Shown one piece after another: positions 55,158 through 63,271 of a stretch of 64,000 nt of DNA. Within the stretch, counting starts at the first letter, position 1; each line of letters starts with the position of its first letter. Source of the stretch: Agaribacillus aureus (lineage in GTDB: Bacteria; Bacteroidota; Bacteroidia; Cytophagales; Cyclobacteriaceae). The notes beneath the pieces were generated by a model that ran no database searches, was not told where the DNA came from, and was given only the letters and a program-made list of their open reading frames with translations. The stretch spans positions 1,302,001-1,366,000 of the forward strand of contig JAUJEB010000001.1 in the NCBI GenBank assembly GCA_030442055.1, read 5' to 3'. Both the position numbers and the translations under genes were made by a program.

Positions 55158-56978
55158 CTAATAAACTGTTTCACTGATTTTCCTTAAAATCGATTTCCCT
55201 TCGTTGATCATATTGCCAGCCGCGTTATTCTCCAACGCGCTAATCTCATATTTCCTCAGGTGCTCGTTCAGGGTTTCCAGGTGTTGTCCGGCGGTCGTTT
55301 CCTTCGAGTTTTCAAGTTTTTTTCTTAACAATGCGATCTTCACATAGTCCTGTATACCCTCCCGCATCCGCTCAAACCGGATGGACGTCCTGGCTTCGGG
55401 ATAAACCATGTAGGTATCTCCCGCCGGCCAGCTTCTGAAGCGAGAGTCGAGCAATGGATCTTTGACCCAACTATTATATGCCCATCTCAGATACCCGGTA
55501 TAACCTTTATGGGCAGCATGCCATGCCTGCCACGTGGATTCGGCAGGTGGGGAAAAGGTAAAATTATTCGGATACGGTTCCACACAACAAGTGTAATAAG
55601 TGGTTGGTTTTCCCTGGCTGATCCTATTTTCCATTACCGCTTTTGGCATTACCTCTCCCGAAGCAATACAAAGGTCATATATTGCTTCCTGAATTTCTTC
55701 ATGATAAGCGCCTGCGAGGGATACTTTCATCTCAGGGACTGTACTTTTCACAAGGTTAATAGCTCCCTGCATGGCTTCCATGGGTCGCTCGTCCATAGCA
55801 ATAGTCGTTTTATCAAACCAATTTTTTTCCCTGAGATGTTTGGCAAAGTCCAGGAGAAATGGCTTCCAATGGGCAGCATATGCTTCCGATCCGGGTTCCG
55901 CTATAATGGAATCCCGGCTGTTTTTTGCCTGATCAAAATAGAAAAATTTATTGCCCCAGGGAATCATGGAATAACAATTGATCTGGCGCGTAATGCCGCA
56001 TTGTTCGGAAAAGGCGACCCATTTATCAAAAATGGTATAATCGTATTCCCAATTTCCATCCTCAAGTTTGGTCCAGTTGATCATAGCGCCAAAAGGGTCT
56101 TCAGTCTGTCCATTCCAGGGCTTGTCTATCAGAGAAGTTGTGATAACTTTCTGACCGGCGTCAGCCAACATGGAAAGGAGTGGCTTCATATAGGCCAGGT
56201 GCTCCTCACTCCAAAGTGCTACGTCGTGAAAACGGGCCACTGCGTAAGGGTTCTGCCACAGATCCAAATGATAGTCCCACTCGGACGGCGATGGCAGGAC
56301 AGCGTTAGCCACAGTGACGCTTATGGCGCCTTCAATTGCCATTTGATCACCGGTGTACACCATCAGCTTTCCCTGATAACTACCTGCCGGTACATCACGT
56401 GGCACGTCTACAGAAACCCAAATCGGCCGGGTGGTTTTGGCTTTCAGGTCCATTTCACCTACCTCATCAATAGCATCGGCCACCAATGCTACTTTAAAAT
56501 CCTCAGGTTTCCGGTACCCGCAACCTTCTGCAAATTCATCGGTCAGCAAATACCTTACAAATCTCGCCTTTAAATATTCAGATGAAATTTCCCCTCCATC
56601 TGCATTTTTCAACGACTGCCACTCCACCCGCAAATTGTCAATGGCGGCATCCGACCATAATAATAATTGGGTATGCACGCGTTCTCCTTTCCATGCATAG
56701 GTGGTCCAGGAGAGGTTTTCCGGATCAACAGCCGGCGGTTGAGATCTTGTATATCTTGTATCGACATTGCCAAAACCCGCCTTCAGACCTGTTACTGCAT
56801 GCCACTCGGATAGATCAGTTGAATCCGGATCCGCCGGTTCTTCATAACTTAAATACTTCTTTTCATTTTCTTTTTTGGCTTGAATTGCTATCTCAGCTTT
56901 TTTTTGATGACCACAGGCCGAAATGACAAAGACAGCCAGCAGGAAAAAAGCAAAATTCATGTATACAAATTTCATCAT
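55158..56978 (-). CDS. GH123/DUF4091-type glycosidase-like lipoprotein
   Basis: This 606-residue protein has a lipoprotein signal (FVISAC, Cys22). An N-terminal beta domain (about residues 60-225) precedes a barrel with the DUF4091 pattern: DYHLDLWQNPYAVARF, the adjacent Asp396-Glu397 in AMDERP, and GYLRWAYNSWVKDPL followed by the C-terminal GPxDTxxVYP-like AGDTYMVYPE and MREGIQDY. GH123 enzymes use an Asp-Glu pair for substrate-assisted release of beta-GalNAc; the adjacent D-E here fits that. Specificity is unproven. It begins a transcription unit with the PhyH gene downstream. Confidence 0.88.
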   Translation of the reverse strand: MMKFVYMNFAFFLLAVFVISACGHQKKAEIAIQAKKENEKKYLSYEEPADPDSTDLSEWHAVTGLKAGFGNVDTRYTRSQPPAVDPENLSWTTYAWKGERVHTQLLLWSDAAIDNLRVEWQSLKNADGGEISSEYLKARFVRYLLTDEFAEGCGYRKPEDFKVALVADAIDEVGEMDLKAKTTRPIWVSVDVPRDVPAGSYQGKLMVYTGDQMAIEGAISVTVANAVLPSPSEWDYHLDLWQNPYAVARFHDVALWSEEHLAYMKPLLSMLADAGQKVITTSLIDKPWNGQTEDPFGAMINWTKLEDGNWEYDYTIFDKWVAFSEQCGITRQINCYSMIPWGNKFFYFDQAKNSRDSIIAEPGSEAYAAHWKPFLLDFAKHLREKNWFDKTTIAMDERPMEAMQGAINLVKSTVPEMKVSLAGAYHEEIQEAIYDLCIASGEVMPKAVMENRISQGKPTTYYTCCVEPYPNNFTFSPPAESTWQAWHAAHKGYTGYLRWAYNSWVKDPLLDSRFRSWPAGDTYMVYPEARTSIRFERMREGIQDYVKIALLRKKLENSKETTAGQHLETLNEHLRKYEISALENNAAGNMINEGKSILRKISETVY

Positions 56979-57666
56979 AAGGATATTTACTTTAAAAGGG
57001 ATATCTAAAAGCGAAAACGTGACTCAATATAAGAACATTTTTGCAGATAATGCAGCACTTACATCAAATATCTGTGACACTAGTTAAAATTTTGGGCACG
57101 AACACAATGCCACAGCTGGCAATAAGTAGCTGACTTGTGCACCATATCAGGCCGTATCGTTTTCCATTTTGTCGCGGGGGAATAACCTCATTATTCCGGT
57201 GAGGTTTTTAGCCAATGCAGATGAAATTTTGGGGCTTTGTACCATTCGTGTACTGTGAAATCTCATAAGCCAAAGATGGCTGTCGAGACCGGAAAGCTTA
57301 AAATTAAATTCCGGCTTTCCCGGGTTAAGGGGAATCAAATAGATAGATGCCTAACTCTCAAGGTAATAGATGAGTCATTGAACGTCGGTAACCACGACGA
57401 TACAGAGAAATGTTCTTAATTTTTCCGAACGAATACTTTCCAAAAAGTATGGCAGCGTGGTTGGTTGTTGATATATACAAATATCACCAACCCCTGAAAT
57501 TTATGTGAAAACTTCAGTTGCAATCTGTAGGGCTTTACATTGAACTCAAAGAGATCTATGCATATCTTTTATGATATTACAAGCCATCCCAAACTTAGCA
57601 TTCAAAAACTTTAAAATAGGAGGTTGCTGAGGAAGAAGCTGTGAACTTCAGGGAGAGGTTATTGGT
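56979..57666. other. 688-bp gene-poor stretch with several plus-strand hairpins
   Basis: No convincing gene is present; two 60-63 codon frames here (57147-57338 minus, 57237-57419 plus) lack protein-like character. It holds a mutually exclusive hairpin pair at 57179-57209 and a stem CCGGAAAGC/GCTTTCCCGG at 57289-57323 with one bulge. A small structured RNA or leader is possible. Confidence 0.35.
57179..57209 (+). terminator. Alternative hairpin pair ending in a T-run
   Basis: GGAATAA (57179-57185) can pair with TTATTCC (57191-57197), while the overlapping AACCTCA (57184-57190) can pair with TGAGGTT (57200-57206), which runs into TTTTT. The two stems exclude each other, the form of an antiterminator/terminator switch on the plus strand. 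No plus-strand gene follows closely. Confidence 0.3.
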
Positions 57667-57942
57667 TTAAACCTTCTCTATTCTCTTAATTCTGGCTCTT
57701 TTCCTTCGTACACGAATACCATTTTCTTCTGCAAATTGTTTGACAATCTGCTGAATATCATCGCGCATTTCCTGCGGGTAGGCATTAACCTTATATGTTC
57801 TGCTACCCTGAGTTTCGTCCACTTTTTGGTATCTTATTTCTTTTTCCTTGGCAAAAGCCACTATCTGATGCCCCAGTTTAGAAAGTTGTTCCTGTGTTAA
57901 ATTCAGACCTAAAAATTGTACCGTTTTATGCAGGGTGATCAT
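57667..57942 (-). CDS. Small basic protein of unknown function
   Basis: A 91-residue protein starting with ATG at 57942 (MITLHKTVQFLGLNLTQEQL). It has no signal peptide or membrane helix and is predicted mixed alpha/beta, with a very basic C-terminus (VRRKRARIKRIEKV) that could bind nucleic acid. I do not recognise the family. It is isolated, with long gene-free stretches on both sides. Clear coding character and a sensible length support it as a real gene. Confidence 0.6.
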   Translation of the reverse strand: MITLHKTVQFLGLNLTQEQLSKLGHQIVAFAKEKEIRYQKVDETQGSRTYKVNAYPQEMRDDIQQIVKQFAEENGIRVRRKRARIKRIEKV

Positions 57943-58501
57943 TTTAAATAAATTTTATCCATTAATCCTTAATTTGCAATACTTGAGTTCCTAAGCAATA
58001 TAATATATGTCTTTTGAAGTATCAATTTCTACGCAGTAATCAGCTTGTTGATTTCGTTTCGATGTAAGCGTTTTTTACATAAAAACCGGTAAAGCTCTTT
58101 TAAAACATTACCTGTTTCATTTGATAAGATTTTTAATAAATTCACAAAATACAAATAAAACTCTAAATAATTAAAGGTATTAATTGCTTATTGTCACACA
58201 ATTCTTACTTTCAATAGAGTCAACGTAAATATAGTGATTATGTTGATTACAAAATTATTTTTTTTTCTAAAATATTAATTGGACACGCGCTATCTACAAC
58301 TGCCATGGCACCAGCCACAACAAATGCAGCCAGAGAAATCTACGAAACCACTTTTCCATCAACCAACGATGAAATTCGCTGTTTGCGGTTCTATTTGTAA
58401 TAGTTCTAAATAATCTTGGTTCTACAAAAGCATTTTTTTAATTTCACACTACGGAATTTATGCACACTCGTAGAATAATGTGGAATTAAACCTTAAAAGA
58501 T
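57943..58501. other. 559-bp AT-rich gap upstream of the Fur-family gene
   Basis: Most of it is very AT-rich with no gene. A short patch of higher GC content at about 58282-58400 contains a 31-codon frame listed separately. The Fur-family promoter should lie near its end. Confidence 0.4.
58305..58400 (+). CDS. Possible 31-residue small protein
   Basis: ATG at 58305 to TAA at 58400. The translation (MAPATTNAAREIYETTFPST, then 11 more residues) looks more protein-like than its AT-rich surroundings, and the frame stays open upstream to 58218 without a start. It may be a small protein, the end of a decayed gene, or chance. Confidence 0.2.
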   Translation: MAPATTNAAREIYETTFPSTNDEIRCLRFYL

Positions 58502-58990
58502 ATGGCGTTACCTCCCAATTATGAGAATATTAAAGAGAAATTCACCCAATATCTCAGTGAAGCAGGGTTGCGAAAAACACCGGAGCGCTATGCTATCTTA
58601 GAAGAGATTTACAGTAATGATGGCCACTTTGATGTGGAATCGCTGTATGTCAATATGAAAAACAAAAACTATCGCGTAAGCAGAGCCACCGTGTATAATA
58701 CCCTTGATCTATTACTGGAATGCAGCCTGGTTACCAAACATCAATTTGGTCAAAACCTTTCTTTATATGAAAAGTCTTTTGCCTTCAGGCAACACGACCA
58801 TGTCATTTGCACCAGGACTAACCAGATTTTTGAATTTTGTGATCCCAGGATACAGGCGATTCAAAAATTAGTGGAAGAGACATTCGATTTTACTGTCCTG
58901 AACCACACCCTGTATTTTTATGGCTATTGTAACGGTGCCAAGGAAGCCCCGGATACCAAGCAGCTGAAGGCTGAGAAAACCAGTCACTGA
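58502..58990 (+). CDS. Fur-family metal-responsive regulator
   Basis: This 162-residue protein has the Fur winged-helix domain ([48 protein letters not shown]) and a C-terminal metal and dimer domain ([20 protein letters not shown]). His98 and His100 and the DNA-binding helix are intact. The usual zinc-binding C-x-x-C is half lost: Cys103 is present but position 106 is Thr. The second usual pair near YGYCNG also has only Cys143. It may be Fur, Zur or PerR; the sequence does not decide. It stands alone on the plus strand. Confidence 0.92.
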   Translation: MALPPNYENIKEKFTQYLSEAGLRKTPERYAILEEIYSNDGHFDVESLYVNMKNKNYRVSRATVYNTLDLLLECSLVTKHQFGQNLSLYEKSFAFRQHDHVICTRTNQIFEFCDPRIQAIQKLVEETFDFTVLNHTLYFYGYCNGAKEAPDTKQLKAEKTSH

Positions 58991-59119
58991 GGACCCTGGT
59001 GGGATACCTGTAAAAGCACTAAACGTAGCGAAGGCCTAAAATAATGATTTTGTAGGTCGTCTTGCATATTGACCAGCTTTGCCAGCGATCATCTCATTTT
59101 GCAGACGCTCATTACCTGA

Positions 59120-60751
59120 TTAATAACATTTCAGACTGCTTACATAAAAGTTCCGGTCCAAAGTTATTGTTTTGATATTACCGGCTATCGGTACGCTGGA
59201 CCACCCGGTGGTTGGATGAAGCCACAGCTGCTTGTCGCCAACAAATACCTTAACAGGCATATCAAAGTTGTGTACCACATTACTCCATCTTACAGATAAT
59301 TGTTTGTCTTTGATGGCATATTCCAAAACCGGAATTTTAGTGGTTCTCAGGTATTGATCAAAAAATGAATTCAGCGGCCTGCCTATCTGCTTACTCATAT
59401 AATCCTCAATTTCCTGGCTGGTAACTGTTTTGTGATAAAACTCCTTATTTATTCCTCTTAAAATTTCCCGCCACCTGGCATCATCATTTAAGACTTGTCG
59501 CAGGGTATGTAGCATATTACCACCTTTATAATACATATCTCCCGATCCGGAATAATTGACATTGTAAATACCAATAATTGGCCGGTCATTCATAATTCTT
59601 TTTCTGGTACCAATTACGTAATCCGCCCCTGCCTCTTTACCATAGTAGTATTCAAGAAACAGGTTTTCGGAATAATTGGTAAAACTTTCATGTATCCACA
59701 TATCAGCCTGGTCTTTGTAGGTTATGCTGTTGGCAAACCATTCGTGTCCCGATTCGTGAATGATGATAAAATCAAATTTCATCCCCCATCCTGTATCGCT
59801 CAGGTCGGTACCCCGATAGCCATTTTGATAGTCGTTACCATATGTAACAGAACTTTGATGTTCCATACCAAGATAGGGGGCCTCCACCAGTTTATAGCTG
59901 TCTTCGTAAAAAGGATATGGGCCAAACCAGTGCTCAAATGCTTTTAACATCCGGGGCACTTCCGTAAACTGCTTTTTAGCCCTTTTCAAATTATCTCTTA
60001 TTACATAGTAATCTAAATCCAGCTCACCTTTCTCTCCGGCATACTTTTCGCCAAAATGCACATAATCGCCGATATTAATGTTAACCACATAATTGCTGAT
60101 GGGATTGGACACAAACCAGTGAAACGTCTTGGTGCCATCCTTAAGCTTATCAACATTTCTCAACCGGCCATTGGAAACGTTGGTCAGGTTGGCCGGAACA
60201 TTAACGCTGATCAACATGCTGTCCGCTTCATCATATAAATGGTCCTTACAAGGCCACCATACACTGGCACCAATACCCTGGCAGGTCGAGGCAATGAAAG
60301 GAAGGCCCCGGTTATCCCTGTTCCAGGTAATACCGCCATCCCAGGGCGGTCTGACCGCTACTTTCGGCACGCCACCAAATTGTAATTCGATGGACTTGAC
60401 AGTCCCCACCTCCTGTTTATCTGTCAGCTTAATGAAATGAGCATTGCCCTCACGTTTAATCTCCAATGATTTACCATTTTGTATGGCTTTTTGCAATTGC
60501 ATTGGTGGTTGCAAGTCAATTTGCATGACGTCATAACTTTGCAAGACGCTGTAGTAAACGGTGTTTTTACCGTTTATAGTCTTATTGGTGGTGTCTACTT
60601 TTATGTTCAGATCATAGTAAGTTAAATCCCACCACTTCCTTTCCGGGGTGATGCTGCCCCGCAACGTATCCTGCCTGGTAAAATTCCTTTTTTGAGAAAA
60701 GGTCTGGGTAGCTGTCAGTACTAGGACAAGCCAGATTAAGTGCAATTTCAT
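59120..60751 (-). CDS. M1-family metallopeptidase (aminopeptidase), secreted
   Basis: This is a 543-residue protein from the ATG at 60751, giving a signal peptide (LHLIWLVLVLTATQTFSQ); the longer frame starts at TTG. The zinc motif HESGH (His332, Glu333, His336) and the downstream Glu355 in HESFTNYSE have the H-E-x-x-H-x18-E spacing. The N-terminal substrate-recognition motif is GMEHQ instead of GAMEN, a form seen in secreted Bacteroidota members. It lacks a long C-terminal helical domain, so it is shorter than classical PepN. It is divergent from the Spy-like gene. Confidence 0.93.
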   Translation of the reverse strand: MKLHLIWLVLVLTATQTFSQKRNFTRQDTLRGSITPERKWWDLTYYDLNIKVDTTNKTINGKNTVYYSVLQSYDVMQIDLQPPMQLQKAIQNGKSLEIKREGNAHFIKLTDKQEVGTVKSIELQFGGVPKVAVRPPWDGGITWNRDNRGLPFIASTCQGIGASVWWPCKDHLYDEADSMLISVNVPANLTNVSNGRLRNVDKLKDGTKTFHWFVSNPISNYVVNINIGDYVHFGEKYAGEKGELDLDYYVIRDNLKRAKKQFTEVPRMLKAFEHWFGPYPFYEDSYKLVEAPYLGMEHQSSVTYGNDYQNGYRGTDLSDTGWGMKFDFIIIHESGHEWFANSITYKDQADMWIHESFTNYSENLFLEYYYGKEAGADYVIGTRKRIMNDRPIIGIYNVNYSGSGDMYYKGGNMLHTLRQVLNDDARWREILRGINKEFYHKTVTSQEIEDYMSKQIGRPLNSFFDQYLRTTKIPVLEYAIKDKQLSVRWSNVVHNFDMPVKVFVGDKQLWLHPTTGWSSVPIAGNIKTITLDRNFYVSSLKCY

Positions 60752-60938
60752 GAATAACCTGCGTTTGGTGATCAAAATATGATCTCAATTTATAAAAGAA
60801 ATTAAGGAAGGAGGTGAAAATCGATCTTTTTTTCCGATCGAAGGGATAAATACAAAAAAAAATTTGAACGCGCACAAGTTTTCGATGATAAAGACATCTA
60901 ACCTGAAAAATGATTTTAATAACAAAATAGTTATGATT

Positions 60939-61406
60939 ATGAAAACTCAAAATTTTAAGACAATTACATTACTCCTGGTTGTCTTCCTGACATCCACCAG
61001 TATGAATCTAATGGCTCAGGATGAACAGGAAAGACCACGCAGGCAAGGACCGGATGCCAAGGCATTGGCTGACAAGCGATTGAAAATTCCGGATCTCACT
61101 GATGCTCAAAGCGAACAAATCAAAAAAATCCGTGTTAAAGCCCAGCAGCAAACCCTTCCTATCAAAAATACGATGCGGGAGAAGCGAGCCCGGCTCACCA
61201 CCCTCAGCACCACTGAAAAAGCCAATATGAACGAGATTAATAAAGTCGTGGAAGAAATTGGCGATTTGCAAACACAGTTAATGAAACATAGGGAAACCTC
61301 CCGACAGGAAATTAGAGCTCTGCTTAATGACGAGCAAAGGGTATTTTTTGACTCCCACATGCAAAGGAGGCATCGCGGGAAACATCAAAAACACCGCAGA
61401 GGTTAA
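60939..61406 (+). CDS. Spy/CpxP-like periplasmic LTXXQ protein
   Basis: This is a 155-residue protein from the ATG at 60939, with a signal peptide ending near SMNLMAQ. The mature part is helical and charged, with two LTxxQ-like motifs typical of the Spy/CpxP family (LTDAQ at 53-57 and LNDEQ at 129-133), and a His/Arg-rich tail (MQRRHRGKHQKHRRG) that could bind metal. Such proteins act as periplasmic chaperones or stress sensors. It is 111 bp upstream of the HMA-AraC gene, which suggests an envelope or metal-stress pair. Confidence 0.75.
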   Translation: MKTQNFKTITLLLVVFLTSTSMNLMAQDEQERPRRQGPDAKALADKRLKIPDLTDAQSEQIKKIRVKAQQQTLPIKNTMREKRARLTTLSTTEKANMNEINKVVEEIGDLQTQLMKHRETSRQEIRALLNDEQRVFFDSHMQRRHRGKHQKHRRG

Positions 61407-61517
61407 CGAAAGCGTATGTGATAGGATACTTACCTCCTATCGCATACTATTTCCGGTACAACTATCCATATTTCAAAGTAGTTACCGCATTTAATTGATC
61501 TCCAAAAGCTCCAGTTT

Positions 61518-62150
61518 ATGATACTGCATCATGTTAATCAACAGTTAAAATTTTCATTACAAGGTATGATTGGGAACAGTTGTATCAAACTTATTGAATA
61601 TTACTTCCAATCCGTAGAAGGTGTGCAACTGGAGAAGGTCGAATTGGGAAAAGTGAGCCTCAGCTATGATCCGGGATTACTGACGCCTTCCGAAATTGAA
61701 AATCACTTCGCTAACCTGGAGTTTTCGGTGGTAAAAGACCGACAGGAGGTGCTGTTTGAGGAACTTCTAACTGCAATCATTACCTTTATCAATGAGGGAA
61801 ATTACTTGCGTCGTCATTATAAAAACTCAGATTATCTCAGCGATAAGCTGGCTGTCCCCTACAACAAATTAAGTAAAGTATTTTCCGCAAGAGCCGGTAT
61901 TACCATTGAACGATTTCTCATTTTTCTCAAGTTGGAAAAGGTAAAAGAAAAGCTTTTGGAAGATCAATATACACTGGGGGAAATTGCAGAAAAGTTAAAC
62001 TATAGCAGTGTCCATTATCTGAGCAATCAGTTTAAAAAATATACTGGTATCAGCCCCCGGGAATTTAAAAAAAGCCCTGAAAAATGCAGGTTAACAGCCC
62101 CTTTTTTCACAGCAAAATTTCATACAAAAAATTGCAAATTTCATAAATAG
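61518..62150 (+). CDS. HMA-like domain fused to an AraC-type DNA-binding domain
   Basis: This is a 210-residue protein. Residues about 9-72 follow the ferredoxin-like HMA pattern (KFSLQGMIGNSCIKLIEYYF, EGVQLEKVELGKVSLSYDP, EIENHFANLEFSV). The metal-binding G-M-x-C-x-x-C is changed to G-M-I-G-N-S-C: the first Cys is Gly19 and only Cys22 remains. Residues about 80-185 form an AraC helix-turn-helix pair (YTLGEIAEKLNYSSVHYLSNQF, GISPREFKK). The C-terminal tail holds Cys190, His202, Cys206 and His209. It could sense copper or another thiophilic metal, or have lost that ability. It is probably linked to the Spy-like gene before it. Confidence 0.75.
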   Translation: MILHHVNQQLKFSLQGMIGNSCIKLIEYYFQSVEGVQLEKVELGKVSLSYDPGLLTPSEIENHFANLEFSVVKDRQEVLFEELLTAIITFINEGNYLRRHYKNSDYLSDKLAVPYNKLSKVFSARAGITIERFLIFLKLEKVKEKLLEDQYTLGEIAEKLNYSSVHYLSNQFKKYTGISPREFKKSPEKCRLTAPFFTAKFHTKNCKFHK

Positions 62151-62231
62151 CCCCTGTTTCAGCTGGCGTTAGAGGAATAAACAATTATTACACAACTTAA
62201 AAAAACTTTGTTAATCTTAAATTTTGTTTCC

Positions 62232-63071
62232 ATGAATAAATTAATGAAATACGTTGCGATTATGTTCGGGGCATGTCTATTTGCTTGTGACGACAATGAA
62301 ACTGAAATAAGTGATCAGGGACTGGATGAAATCACATTCTCAGAGAACATCATGGTAGAGTCTGGCGACGAAGTAGATGAGGTAATAGCCGAGAGGACGC
62401 GCTTTGGGTTTGGGAAAGGCGGCATAAAAGGAGGCTTAGGCGGATTTCTGGGATGTGCGACAATCAGTGAAGAAACCCCGGAAGACGCTGACTATCCATT
62501 AATCATTACAATTGATTATACCGAGGGATGTAACGCTACTTTATGGGATATAACCAAATCCGGAAAGATCATCATTACACTGACAGGCGCACCTGATGAA
62601 GCCGGAAGCCAGCGAATTATCACTTACGACAATTACATGGTCAATGACCACCTCATCGAAGGAACGCGGACCTATACCAACAATGGGGACGGAAGCCATA
62701 CAGTGACGCTGGTCGATGGTAAAATTACCACACCGGAAGGAGCAGAAATAACCAGAACATCGACCAGAACCAAAACCCTGGTAAGTGGGGGTGATACGGA
62801 GGACAGAAGTGACGATGTTTTTGAAATCACAGGATCGGCAAGTGGTACCAATGCCGAAGGTGTAAGTTATAGCAAAACTATTACCAGCCCACTGGTTAAG
62901 CGAAAGGATTGCCTTTGGATAACTTCCGGAACCGTTGAAGAAAATTCAGGAGATGATCAGGTCGTGGTTGATTTTGGGGATGGCACTTGTGATAACCTCG
63001 CCACCAGGACTGAAAATGGGGTATCTGAAGAAATTGAAATGAATTTTAAAGTGCGACGAAAGAAGCGCTAA
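62232..63071 (+). CDS. Hypothetical lipoprotein
   Basis: This is a 279-residue protein from the ATG at 62232, with a lipoprotein signal (CLFAC, Cys19). A Gly-rich patch (FGFGKGGIKGGLGGFLG) follows an acidic linker, and the rest is predicted beta-rich with the Cys-bearing segments YTEGCNATLWDITKSGKI, KDCLWITSGTV and DFGDGTCDNL. The body resembles uncharacterised Bacteroidota lipoproteins, and I can assign no function. It ends in a basic KVRRKKR tail. A strong terminator follows at 63099-63140. Confidence 0.7.
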   Translation: MNKLMKYVAIMFGACLFACDDNETEISDQGLDEITFSENIMVESGDEVDEVIAERTRFGFGKGGIKGGLGGFLGCATISEETPEDADYPLIITIDYTEGCNATLWDITKSGKIIITLTGAPDEAGSQRIITYDNYMVNDHLIEGTRTYTNNGDGSHTVTLVDGKITTPEGAEITRTSTRTKTLVSGGDTEDRSDDVFEITGSASGTNAEGVSYSKTITSPLVKRKDCLWITSGTVEENSGDDQVVVDFGDGTCDNLATRTENGVSEEIEMNFKVRRKKR

Positions 63072-63098
63072 TTACTAGTTGAGTTGATGTATCCTGTT

Positions 63099-63140
63099 AG
63101 CCCTTCGGCCAATATTAATTTGGCTGAGGGGCTTTCTTTT
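63099..63140 (+). terminator. Rho-independent terminator after the lipoprotein gene
   Basis: AGCCC-TT-CGGCCAA pairs with TTGGCTG-AG-GGGCT over a short AT-rich loop, followed by TTTCTTTT. It is 28 bp after the stop codon, the normal position. Confidence 0.8.
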
Positions 63141-63271
63141 GCGACCTGCCATAGTTTTTGCAATTCAGCTGACAAATCTATCAATTAATTCCCCCAAAGC
63201 ATTTGTCATTTACTTTTCATATACAGAAATTGAAAATGGAAATTACAAAGTAAAAAACTAACAATCTAGCC

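Noticed and set aside
55509-56573. 354-codon open frame on the plus strand
   Set aside because: It is fully antisense to the GH123-like lipoprotein gene, whose domains and lipobox are clear; the plus-strand translation is rich in His, Phe and Ile and has no recognisable domain.
57147-57338. 63-codon minus-strand frame
   Set aside because: Low-complexity composition, no start context and overlap with the hairpin region; not supported as a gene.
60808-60817. AAGGAGGTGA, a perfect Shine-Dalgarno-like sequence
   Set aside because: No start codon follows at a usable distance, and genes in this window do not depend on such sites.
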